Assembly: GCF_000313935.1 (NCBI RefSeq) | Contig: NZ_AMSS01000059.1 | Span: forward strand, 1-45,922 | DNA length: 45,922 nt | Direction of reading: 5' to 3' | Origin: Acinetobacter sp. WC-141 | Lineage (GTDB): Bacteria; Pseudomonadota; Gammaproteobacteria; Pseudomonadales; Moraxellaceae | In this document: in pieces, positions 8,780 through 15,393 of the stretch | How the letters are laid out: every line of letters starts with the position of its first letter | Numbering within the stretch: position 1 is the first letter of the stretch | Translations under genes and position numbers: made by a program | Notes under the pieces: model-generated | The model's database searches: none | Told to the model about the DNA's origin: nothing | What the model saw: the letters and a program-made list of their open reading frames with translations, nothing else

Positions 8780-9262
8780 ATGAATATAAATCATCAACTT
8801 AAGTTTAGTTTCCTAGACTTTTTATCAAATCAAACATTCTTTAACTCTGAGTTTAAAAAGATTCGAGCAGAATTTATAAAATATTCTCCTGAATATGAAC
8901 CTAAAGGATTTTATTCAAAAATCTATATTATTTTTAGGGAATTAGTAAGTCAAAACTTGATATTAATGGATACTAGTAATTGTACGTACAAATATTCATC
9001 TAATTATTCAAAAAAAGATATTTGCGATTTAATTACCCAATTGAAATCTTTAGAGGTTGAGAATTGCCTTTCAATGGAATATATACGTGTAAATGAGAAT
9101 ATATCCGATTTATTTCAGGAGTTAAGCATATATAAAAAGTATCTTATAAAATTTCCTAAGTGCTCTGAACTGATTAATCGATTTATAGATCAAAAAGAAT
9201 CAGAAATTCACCTTTTAAGTTATGAACTAAAAGCTTTGAGGAATTTATTAGAAGCTCAATAG
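8780..9262 (+). CDS. Hypothetical protein, function unknown
   Basis: About 160 residues, AT-rich, no motif I recognise. It starts FSFLDFLSNQTFFNSEFKKI and may contain a winged-helix-like part (SKIYIIFRELVSQNLILMDT), then an amphipathic helical C-terminus (LLSYELKALRNLL) that could be a coiled coil. The frame is open from 8714, but that start would place the palindromic operator inside the coding region; the ATG at 8780 leaves the operator upstream and is preferred. Divergent from the XRE gene, so the pair could be an R-M-associated regulatory or toxin-antitoxin-like unit; this is a guess from arrangement only. Confidence 0.6.
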   Translation: MNINHQLKFSFLDFLSNQTFFNSEFKKIRAEFIKYSPEYEPKGFYSKIYIIFRELVSQNLILMDTSNCTYKYSSNYSKKDICDLITQLKSLEVENCLSMEYIRVNENISDLFQELSIYKKYLIKFPKCSELINRFIDQKESEIHLLSYELKALRNLLEAQ

Positions 9263-9360
9263 AAGCAGGCTAGCCTTATAAATTTCAATAGAACTGTGGC
9301 TGAATAAATCAAGAACAATAGACTTCTTGCGAAAGTAAAAACCACCTCAATATAAATTTC

Positions 9361-9774
9361 ATGAGATATCAGAAATTAAATCGTTTTTCAGATTCTGAAT
9401 TCAAACGCTTGGTTGGCGTACCTCGACATGTTTTTACTGAAATGGTAGAGGTTTTAGAAAAAGCAGAATCACTCAAAAAGAAATCAGGTCGTCCTCATAC
9501 TTTAAATATAGAGAATCAATTGTTATTAACTCTCAATTACTTACGGAGCTACAGCACTCAACTGGAATTAGCGGCAAATTACCATATCGCTGAAAGTAAT
9601 GTGAATCGAACCATTAAAAAGGTTGAAGATGCATTGATGAAATCAAGACGTTTTACTCTGCCAAAACGAAGCATTACCACGGCAGACGAACACTTTAACT
9701 GGGTAATTATTGATGCGACAGAATGTTCAATAGAACGTCCGAAAAAAAAATCAGAGTCAGTTCTACAGTGGTAA
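9361..9774 (+). CDS. IS5-family transposase, N-terminal ORF
   Basis: 137 residues with the DUF4096/HTH_Tnp_4-like N-terminus (FKRLVGVPRHVFTEMVEVLE) and the first catalytic Asp in WVIIDATECSIERPKKK. The frame ends just after a run of nine A (9742-9750). The downstream frame continues the same protein (NQSQFYSGKKKKHTLKAQ), so the full enzyme needs a net +1 (or -2) shift at the A-run. IS427-group elements often use such frameshifts; a one-base indel mutation is the alternative. Confidence 0.8.
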   Translation: MRYQKLNRFSDSEFKRLVGVPRHVFTEMVEVLEKAESLKKKSGRPHTLNIENQLLLTLNYLRSYSTQLELAANYHIAESNVNRTIKKVEDALMKSRRFTLPKRSITTADEHFNWVIIDATECSIERPKKKSESVLQW

Positions 9775-9802
9775 AAAGAAGAAACATACGCTAAAAGCAC
9801 AA

Positions 9803-10183
9803 GTGATCTATCATCCGAACAGCAAACAAATCATAGGGCTAGATATATCGAATGGCAGTCAGCATGATATTAAATTGGCAAGAAAAACGGTTAAGAAATT
9901 CAAACATTGTGAATATGTTATGACTGATCTAGGGTACTACGGATTAGAGCAAGATGGCTTTAAATTATTGATGCCAATAAAGAAAAAGAAGAATTTACCT
10001 TTATTTGATGTTGAGAAAAAGTACAATAAAATGATTGGAAAAATACGAGTTGTGATCGAACACATTAATAGTCAATTGAAAACATTTAGAATATTAAGTG
10101 AACGCTATCGAAATAGACGGAAAAAATTCGGCTTACGCATTAACTTAATTGCTGCACTCGTAAACCGGATAAACTTGCAATAA
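9803..10183 (+). CDS. IS5-family transposase, C-terminal ORF
   Basis: 126 residues from the first ATG, but the frame is open from the A-run at 9742 and starts with QFYSGKKKKHTLKAQ, a hallmark of IS5 DDE_4 transposases. Second Asp in YVMTDLGYYG and catalytic Glu in VVIEHINSQLKTFRIL are present, so the DDE triad is complete across the two ORFs. It has no ribosome-binding site of its own at 9803, which supports expression by frameshifting from the upstream ORF. Confidence 0.8.
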   Translation: MIYHPNSKQIIGLDISNGSQHDIKLARKTVKKFKHCEYVMTDLGYYGLEQDGFKLLMPIKKKKNLPLFDVEKKYNKMIGKIRVVIEHINSQLKTFRILSERYRNRRKKFGLRINLIAALVNRINLQ

Positions 10184-10203
10184 TGACTTTCGCAAGAGAT
10201 CTT

Positions 10204-10338
10204 ATATATAGATATTTTTATGAAATACTTTATATTTCTAGAGTACTTTTATGGTTAAGAATCCTTCAAAACAGCTTCCATATCAATGAAGAAGCAATCC
10301 AGATGTTGGAGAAATTCCATAACCTGCGTATGAACTAA
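10204..10338 (+). pseudogene. Possible C-terminal gene fragment right of the IS5-family element
   Basis: Directly after the right IS end a frame is open without a start codon for about 45 codons and ends INEEAIQMLEKFHNLRMN then TAA at 336-338 of this kilobase. The amino-acid composition of its end looks protein-like, so it could be the tail of a gene split by the IS. No matching N-terminus is seen left of the IS, and the frame is short; I cannot name the family. Confidence 0.25.
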
Positions 10339-10880
10339 TGTGGATTTGATGGTATTAACCACGTATACCACCAGTCATGAAAGTTGGACGGGAAAATTGA
10401 CTCTAAAATAATGATTAACACCACATACATAACAATATTTTTAAACCAAGCCTTTTTGGCAAAAGCTAAGGACTTTGGGTAACGAGTGAATTGTAACCAT
10501 AGGGTCATGATAAATAAAATACAGGCCATACTGGTTTGGATAAAGATTGCAATGTTTATCCGAGTTGAGACTTCTTGTGGACAAGCAAATAAATAATGAC
10601 CGAGAGAAATCCAGTTCGCTAATACAAAACTATGAATCACTGTAAAACTATGATTAATTTTACCTATATAAATTAAATCCACTGCACGATGTGCCATCAA
10701 TGCAATCGGAATCCATAATAATGCAACAATTTCTCGTGTTAGCCAGGCAGGTTCTGGATACTGGAAGAAAAAATAAACATTATCAAAAAAATGCAAAGCA
10801 GCAGCGTAGAGTGTAACCCAAATCAGGGCTTTATAAACTTTAAGTAAATTAGGCAAGACAAACACGGATTGCATAGTCAA
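10335..10880 (-). CDS. Hypothetical multi-pass membrane protein
   Basis: 181 residues with about five hydrophobic segments (KALIWVTLYAAALHFF, EIVALLWIPIALMAH, IHSFVLANWISLGHYLF, IAIFIQTSMACILFIMTLWL, IVMYVVLIIILESIF) joined by short polar loops with several His and Trp residues. No family recognised. It lies 18 bp downstream of the alpha/beta hydrolase on the same strand and is probably co-transcribed with it under the TetR operators at 11751-11800. Confidence 0.7.
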   Translation of the reverse strand: MTMQSVFVLPNLLKVYKALIWVTLYAAALHFFDNVYFFFQYPEPAWLTREIVALLWIPIALMAHRAVDLIYIGKINHSFTVIHSFVLANWISLGHYLFACPQEVSTRINIAIFIQTSMACILFIMTLWLQFTRYPKSLAFAKKAWFKNIVMYVVLIIILESIFPSNFHDWWYTWLIPSNPH

Positions 10881-10898
10881 TATCTCAATAGAGAGCTG

Positions 10899-11738
10899 TT
10901 AAAGTGTTTGATCAAAGGCAGTTAAAACATTATCCCACAGCGATTTTGCCTCACTACGAAAATAACCCATATGACCGATTTTCGGTAATGACTGGGTTAA
11001 TGGAATATCAATCAATTGGACATCTGCATTTTGATAACCTTGCATAAATGCGTTACGTGATTTAGGTAATGCCCATAAATCATCTAAAGCATTTGCAGCA
11101 ATAATTGGCGTATGAATTTTTCTAAATTGTTCTGCAATTTCAGGGACTTTAGGGTCATCAAAGAAATAATGAGGGAATTTACACCAGCGTTTCCATTGTT
11201 GATATACCCCATAGGGTAAGTCCTCACCCATACCTAATAATGACATCGGAATATAGCCTTTCCATTGTGCCAATGCGGGTAAAACCAAATCCCACAGTAA
11301 TTTTACTTTCATTGCTTCGGCTTTTGGCATATAGCCATACCAGCCTGCACCTGTGGCAAAAGTATAAAGACACTTGATTTTTTGATGATTGGGTAATAAC
11401 CCAAAGGCATGTCCACCAAATGAATGACCCACTATAAAAAGTGGTAAATCATCTGCCATCGTATCGACTACGGCAGCAAGATCAAGTGTTGCCCATTCAA
11501 TAAAATTACTATCAAAATTTTTAAAATCCGCAGGTTTAGAACGACCAATTCCCCGATAATCAAAGGTGATGACATTGTAACCGTATGTCGCTGCATACTC
11601 GGCAAAACGTCGATAGAACGCTTGCGGTACGCCTGTTGCACCAGCCAGAATAATGTTCGCTTTCGGCTTGTCGGCACTGTAATGGCGTGCTGCAAGTGGG
11701 TAGCCATCTTGGGTGGTAATGGTGAAATTTGTGTTCAT
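10899..11738 (-). CDS. Alpha/beta hydrolase (serine esterase-like)
   Basis: 279 residues. The nucleophile elbow is FIVGHSFGGHAFG (Ser in G-x-S-x-G), preceded by the oxyanion-strand ITFDYRGIGRSKP. The acid is probably in NALDDLWALP and the general base His is in PKIGHMGYFRSE. No signal peptide, so cytoplasmic; substrate unknown. Adjacent to a divergent TetR regulator with operators overlapping the promoter, so the gene is probably induced by a small molecule, perhaps an ester or lipid it hydrolyses. First gene of a two-gene unit with the membrane protein. Confidence 0.85.
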   Translation of the reverse strand: MNTNFTITTQDGYPLAARHYSADKPKANIILAGATGVPQAFYRRFAEYAATYGYNVITFDYRGIGRSKPADFKNFDSNFIEWATLDLAAVVDTMADDLPLFIVGHSFGGHAFGLLPNHQKIKCLYTFATGAGWYGYMPKAEAMKVKLLWDLVLPALAQWKGYIPMSLLGMGEDLPYGVYQQWKRWCKFPHYFFDDPKVPEIAEQFRKIHTPIIAANALDDLWALPKSRNAFMQGYQNADVQLIDIPLTQSLPKIGHMGYFRSEAKSLWDNVLTAFDQTL

Positions 11739-11750
11739 ATTTAATCTGGT

Positions 11751-11800
11751 TATAACAGTTGTTATAGTGAAAATTATGCTAAATTATAACAAGTGTTATA
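11751..11800. promoter_or_regulatory. Two copies of a TetR-type operator
   Basis: Two palindromes TATAAC-N4-GTTATA lie at 11751-11766 (centre AGTT) and 11785-11800 (centre AAGT), 34 bp centre to centre. They occupy the short gap between the hydrolase start (11738) and the TetR start (11831), so binding by the TetR protein would repress both directions. Site assignment is inferred from symmetry and position. Confidence 0.7.
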
Positions 11801-11830
11801 GCAATATGTTTTTTAAAGGGAATGTGACTG

Positions 11831-12421
11831 ATGAGTTTGGCAGCAGAGAGTGAATTAAATACACGGCAGCGGCTTATTTTTGCGGTACTGGATTTATTGC
11901 GGACCCAAGGGTTAGCAGCAACCAGTGTGCGAGAAGCGGCTAAACATGCACAAACGCCATTGGGTTCGACTTATCATTATTTTCCTGATGGCAAGCCACA
12001 AATGGTCAAAGAGGCGTTGTTATTGTCTGGAAATATCGCGTTGGAACAACTGGATAAAGCATTGAATCAGCATGGGACACGTAAGGGTATTACCGCATTT
12101 ATTGCGTGGTGGGGGAGGATTGTACAGGATTCCAGTTTTCAGGCAGGGTGTCCTTTAATGTCGGTATTGATGGAAATAGGAAAAGACGATGAAAAAGTAC
12201 AATATGTTGAAACAGTCAAACAAGTGCTAAATTTATGGAAACAACGATTGACACAAGCACTTGAACAAGACGGCATCTCATTTGAGCAGGCTACACAAGT
12301 CAGCTTAAGCATTATTGCGTCGTTTGAGGGGGCGATTTTGTTATGCCGAGCATGGGGAAATTTAACCCCGTTCCAAGCGGTAACTGCACAATTAGATGTA
12401 ATGATTAAAAATTTGATTTAA
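11831..12421 (+). CDS. TetR/AcrR-family transcriptional repressor (LmrA/YxaF-like)
   Basis: 196 residues. N-terminal TetR HTH: TRQRLIFAVLDLLRTQG, then TSVREAAKHAQTPLGSTYHYFPDGKPQMVKEAL, with the FPDGK variant typical of the LmrA/YxaF subgroup. The C-terminal ligand-binding part contains SSFQAGCPLMSVLMEIGKDD, also characteristic of that subgroup. Divergent from the hydrolase and flanked by two symmetric operators, it most likely represses the hydrolase/membrane-protein pair and itself. Confidence 0.88.
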   Translation: MSLAAESELNTRQRLIFAVLDLLRTQGLAATSVREAAKHAQTPLGSTYHYFPDGKPQMVKEALLLSGNIALEQLDKALNQHGTRKGITAFIAWWGRIVQDSSFQAGCPLMSVLMEIGKDDEKVQYVETVKQVLNLWKQRLTQALEQDGISFEQATQVSLSIIASFEGAILLCRAWGNLTPFQAVTAQLDVMIKNLI

Positions 12422-12520
12422 TTGTGTTTAAAATAGTTTAATGTGCTGAATTATTCCTATTTGTTTTTACTCATAGCCCATGTGAGGACTTATTAATAGA
12501 TTGTCTTTAATTTATTAAAT

Positions 12521-12571
12521 AGACTTCTTGTAAAAATAAAAATCATAAAATACTACTTTCGCAAGAAGTCT
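12521..12571. mobile_element. 51-bp mini-element with IS5-family ends
   Basis: Begins AGACTTCTTG and ends CTTTCGCAAGAAGTCT, whose reverse complement is the left terminal repeat of the IS at 9320 (AGACTTCTTGCGAAAG). The next bases after the left end also follow the IS left end with few changes. It is flanked by AAT on both sides, a possible 3-bp target duplication. It looks like an internally deleted MITE-like derivative. It is the only recognisable item in the gene-free stretch 12422-12775. Confidence 0.6.
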
Positions 12572-12775
12572 AATAATATCCTTAAATATCTTTACATCTG
12601 ATCCTAATTCAACTGTATATAAAATAAGTATCGCGGAATAGTAATTCGAATGAACTTATACAGATGATGAACACCTTAATTTTAAAAAAGATAGGTTAAA
12701 TTTAGTGTAGATGGAAGCAATTTTTTTTGTTATAGTATTATTTGTTAAATATTCAGAAATTTATTTAAAAAACAA

Positions 12776-13393
12776 ATGGATACTGCACCTTATAGTAAAA
12801 CTAATATGAGTAATGTCATTTTGGTTGGTACTTTGGGTCGTGATCCTGAAACAAAAACTTTTCCAAATGGGGGTTCGCTGACTCAATTTTCTATCGCGAC
12901 AAGTGAAGCTTGGACCGATAAAACTTCAGGTGAGCGTAAAGAACAAACTGAATGGCACCGTATTGTTTTGCATAACCGTTTAGGGGAAATTGCTCAGCAG
13001 TTTTTACGTAAAGGTTCTAAGGTTTATATTGAAGGTTCATTACGTACGCGTCAGTGGACTGATCAAAATGGTCAAGAACGTTACACTACAGAAATCCGTG
13101 GCGACCAAATGCAAATGTTAGATGCTCGTCAACAAAGTGAACAAGGTTTCGCTGGCGGTAATGATTTTAATCAACCACGTTTTAATGCACCTCAACAAGG
13201 TGGCAATGGTTATCAAAATAATAACCAAGGCGGTGGTTATAACCAAAATAGTGGTGGCGGTTACGGCAGTAATCCAGCTGGTTTTGGTGGTAATGGCGGA
13301 AATAGTAACCCGCAATCTGGTGGTTTTGCTCCAAAAGCGCCACAACAGCCTGCGTCTGCGCCAGCAGATTTAGACGACGATTTACCGTTCTAA
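12776..13393 (+). CDS. ssb: Single-stranded DNA-binding protein
   Basis: About 195-205 residues. The N-terminal OB fold ([59 protein letters not shown]) is followed by a Gly/Asn/Gln-rich linker (about 125-185) and the acidic tip DLDDDLPF that recruits replication and repair partners. The ATG at 12776 and the ATG at 12806 ([11 protein letters not shown]) are both possible; neither has a good Shine-Dalgarno, and the shorter form aligns better with the usual SSB start. A bidirectional terminator follows. Confidence 0.95.
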   Translation: MDTAPYSKTNMSNVILVGTLGRDPETKTFPNGGSLTQFSIATSEAWTDKTSGERKEQTEWHRIVLHNRLGEIAQQFLRKGSKVYIEGSLRTRQWTDQNGQERYTTEIRGDQMQMLDARQQSEQGFAGGNDFNQPRFNAPQQGGNGYQNNNQGGGYNQNSGGGYGSNPAGFGGNGGNSNPQSGGFAPKAPQQPASAPADLDDDLPF

Positions 13394-13403
13394 TCAAAGT
13401 TTC

Positions 13404-13432
13404 AAAAAAGGCGAGTTTATCTCGCCTTTTTT
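13404..13432. terminator. Bidirectional terminator between ssb and azlD
   Basis: AAAAAAGGCGAG - TTTAT - CTCGCCTTTTTT, a 12-bp perfect stem flanked by A and T runs, 10 bp after the ssb stop and directly before the stop of the convergent azlD gene. Confidence 0.9.
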
Positions 13433-13433
13433 A

Positions 13434-13757
13434 TTACTCAATTCCGAGTAAACGTAACAGGGACGTGCCAGCCGCTGCTAAACAAATCACTAATAAAAGC
13501 GGTACTTTTTTCCAAACCAAGAAAAGCGCTAGCCCAACACCGAATATACGCGCGAAACCTGCGAAATCTTGGCCTTCAAAAAATGTAGTCGTGACTGCGA
13601 TCGCACACAGCAAAACAGTTGCACCATTTGAGAGTAAAACTTGGTATTTTTCAGAAAAAGTAAATTTGGCCCCTAAGTGAAAACCAGCAAAACGAATCCC
13701 ATATGTTCCAAGTGCTAGCAAGGCTATGCCTAAAATAATAAGTAATTGTTGATTCAT
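13434..13757 (-). CDS. azlD: AzlD-type small subunit of a branched-chain amino-acid exporter
   Basis: 107 residues with about four hydrophobic segments (LLIILGIALLALGTYGIRFAG at the start; VLLCAIAVTTTFF; IFGVGLALFLVW; LLLVICLAAAGTSLL). It matches the AzlD family that works with AzlC in the inner membrane to export branched-chain amino acids or related compounds. It overlaps azlC by 4 bp (ATGA), so the two are translationally coupled. Confidence 0.85.
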   Translation of the reverse strand: MNQQLLIILGIALLALGTYGIRFAGFHLGAKFTFSEKYQVLLSNGATVLLCAIAVTTTFFEGQDFAGFARIFGVGLALFLVWKKVPLLLVICLAAAGTSLLRLLGIE

Positions 13758-14422
13758 TTTTTTCTACCAAATATTAAGCCAAAAAGTGAAATCAGAATTG
13801 GAAGTCCTGAGGCCAAAAAAGGTGTAGTAATCAGTGCCAAAGTTGATCCGGCAAATGCAGCTTTTCGAGTAGATTTATTCTTTAAAGCATTAAAAGTAAG
13901 TGCAATTAAAATGGCAGGGAAAATGGCATCTAGACCAAATGTTTTTGGGTCTGGAATAGCGCTTCCAATAAAATAACCCGAAGTGACACCAAGTGGCCAA
14001 GTCAGCATGATGCCTATGCCACATAACCAGTAAGCAGCTTTTTTAGTCTCAAAATCAGGCTGTGCCATGCCAAACAAAACGCTTTCATCGTTCATGATAT
14101 GAGTACCGAAATATCGAGAGAATTTACCTCTGATTAATTCATTGACCGCAATACCAAAAGGCAAATGTCTTAAATTGACGAGTAGTCCTGCAATCGCAGC
14201 AGCAATTGGGCTACCACCTACAGCCAAGAATCCAATAAAAATAAATTCAGCAGTTCCTGCGAGCACAAATACGGATAGGCAAAGTGGGATCCAGAGCGCT
14301 AAACCATAACTTGCGGCGAGTGAACCTAAAGACATTCCAACAACACTGGTCGCTAGACACACAAAGAAAATAGAGCGGGTGGTGTCTTTACTAAGTTTCT
14401 TAATGAGAGAGTATATGTTCAT
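13754..14422 (-). CDS. azlC: AzlC-family branched-chain amino-acid exporter, large subunit
   Basis: About 223 residues, membrane-embedded, with the AzlC signature MSLGSLAASYGLALWIPL, then FVLAGTAEFIFIGFLAVGG and NLRHLPFGIAV and a C-terminal hydrophobic pair. The frame is open to 14479 from a TTG, but that start lies in the operator; the ATG at 14422 is preferred because a TATAAT box on the minus strand (14448-14453) would put the transcription start just upstream of it. An ATG at 14449 is also possible. Divergent from an XRE-cupin regulator that probably controls the operon. Confidence 0.85.
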   Translation of the reverse strand: MNIYSLIKKLSKDTTRSIFFVCLATSVVGMSLGSLAASYGLALWIPLCLSVFVLAGTAEFIFIGFLAVGGSPIAAAIAGLLVNLRHLPFGIAVNELIRGKFSRYFGTHIMNDESVLFGMAQPDFETKKAAYWLCGIGIMLTWPLGVTSGYFIGSAIPDPKTFGLDAIFPAILIALTFNALKNKSTRKAAFAGSTLALITTPFLASGLPILISLFGLIFGRKK

Positions 14423-14432
14423 AGCATGATAT

Positions 14433-14495
14433 AACGAACGATTTTCCATTATAATGAATAAGTCTGATTGTTTTGTCAAAACGAACGATCGTTTT
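14433..14495. promoter_or_regulatory. Divergent azlC / XRE-cupin promoter with repeated operator
   Basis: AAAACGA-ACGA-TCGTTTT at 14478-14495 is a 7-bp-arm inverted repeat. A second partial copy, AACGAACGATTTT, lies at 14433-14445. Between them ATTATAAT (14448-14455) can serve as a -10 box in either direction. The two sites flank the shared promoter, suggesting control of both genes by the XRE-cupin protein. Confidence 0.6.
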
Positions 14496-14517
14496 TTTTA
14501 TAGAACGGATGTGGTGA

Positions 14518-15066
14518 ATGTCTCAGCCAATTGAAATTATTGCCAAAGGTTTAAATCGTGAACGTCAAAGAGCAGGGCTTTCTTTGGCAGAGGTTGCACG
14601 CCGTGCAGGTGTTGCAAAATCTACACTTTCTCAACTAGAAGCTGGCCAAGGTAACCCAAGCATTGAAACGCTATGGGCACTTTGTGTTGCGCTGAATATT
14701 CCATTTGCACGTTTGATGGAAGAACCCAGCAATCAGGTACAAGTGATACGCTGTGGCGATGGGCCAACGGTGAGTTCTGAGATTGCCAATTACAAAGCAA
14801 TTTTGTTAGCGACTTGTCCACCGCATGCGCGCCGTGATGTTTATTTATTGATTGTGGAACCAGGCGAAGACCGTCTTTCAGAACCTCATCCGGTTGGTTC
14901 TGTAGAACATATTGTTGTGGTTGAAGGTAAAGCTCTGGTTGGTTTAATTGATGAAGCTGTTGAGCTCGGTGTTGGTGACTATATTTGTTACCCTGCGGAC
15001 CAGAAACATATCTTTAGAGCCTTGGAAACAGGTACAAAAGCATTATTAATCTCTGAACAAAACTAA
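14518..15066 (+). CDS. XRE-family regulator with C-terminal cupin domain
   Basis: 182 residues. N-terminal HTH (LSLAEVARRAGVAKSTLSQL, EAGQGNPSIETLWAL), then a cupin beta-barrel from about residue 95 to 178 with SEPHPVGSVEHIVVVEGKA and DYICYPADQKHIFRAL. The cupin probably senses a small amino-acid-like ligand. Divergent from azlCD, which fits the common pairing of this regulator type with amino-acid exporters. Confidence 0.88.
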   Translation: MSQPIEIIAKGLNRERQRAGLSLAEVARRAGVAKSTLSQLEAGQGNPSIETLWALCVALNIPFARLMEEPSNQVQVIRCGDGPTVSSEIANYKAILLATCPPHARRDVYLLIVEPGEDRLSEPHPVGSVEHIVVVEGKALVGLIDEAVELGVGDYICYPADQKHIFRALETGTKALLISEQN

Positions 15067-15147
15067 AGAATTCCAATCTTATTAAAGTAAAACTTAATTA
15101 TATTCATAATAAAAACTTAAAACCATTTATCAGCATTTCAGACAAAA

Positions 15148-15190
15148 AGAGCCAATTTTGCGTATAAATTTTGCAATTGGCTCTCTCTTT
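15148..15190 (+). terminator. Probable terminator of the XRE-cupin gene, overlapping a GabR-type site
   Basis: AGAGCCAATT (15148-15157) pairs with AATTGGCTCT (15175-15184); GC/GC flanking bases extend the stem, and CTCTTTTATT follows. It is 82 bp after the stop of the XRE-cupin gene. The right arm is shared with the operator at 15173-15211, so the hairpin reading is less certain than the direct-repeat reading. Confidence 0.45.
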
Positions 15191-15211
15191 TATTACAAAA
15201 ATGGCTCTCGT
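15173..15211 (+). promoter_or_regulatory. GabR (MocR-type) operator upstream of gabP
   Basis: GCAATTGGCTCTCTC - N14 - TGGCTCTCGT: a TGGCTCTC direct repeat with 24-bp spacing. The same sequence, spacing and orientation occur at 18397-18435 upstream of gabT. MocR-family regulators bind direct repeats of this kind, so both are assigned to the GabR protein encoded between them. Confidence 0.7.
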
Positions 15212-15326
15212 TTCTTGAGTGCCGAAACGACAAATTAAAGCCATTGGAAGTATGCATACGGAAGCGCCGGATAAGCTCAGTGATTTTTCTGTTTTAGAAA
15301 TTGGGCAAAACGGCTAAATTTTTAGG

Positions 15327-15371
15327 GGATATTTTTTGGCTTCGGAGGTTTTCCGAGACTAGCCGATATCC
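15327..15371 (+). promoter_or_regulatory. Structured leader hairpin before gabP
   Basis: Nested pairing GGATAT (15327-15332)/ATATCC (15366-15371), GGCT (15338-15341)/AGCC (15361-15364) and TCGG (15342-15345)/CCGA (15353-15356). It ends 12 bp before the gabP Shine-Dalgarno (AAGGA at 15382-15386). It could influence translation; no known riboswitch class is recognised. Apart from this and the operator, the 15067-15393 gap holds nothing else I recognise. Confidence 0.4.
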
Positions 15372-15393
15372 TCCATATATTAAGGAAAATGAT

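Larger units (their letters stand above)
9320..10202 (+). mobile_element. IS5-family (IS427-like) insertion sequence
   Basis: About 883 bp. Left end AGACTTCTTGCGAAAGT and right end (reverse complement) AGATCTCTTGCGAAAGT form 17-bp terminal inverted repeats with two mismatches. Between them are two overlapping-frame ORFs that together make one DDE transposase. No convincing target-site duplication is seen (AAT on the left, TAT on the right), so the flanks may have been rearranged. A 51-bp element with the same ends lies at 12521-12571. Confidence 0.85.

Noticed and set aside
13118..13397. Several ORFs in other frames of the ssb linker
   Set aside because: Shadows of the Gly/Asn/Gln-rich repeat region of ssb.
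15301..15393. Longer gabP N-terminus from TTG 15301
   Set aside because: It would run through the leader hairpin, has no Shine-Dalgarno, and adds 31 residues not typical for the family; ATG 15394 has AAGGA.
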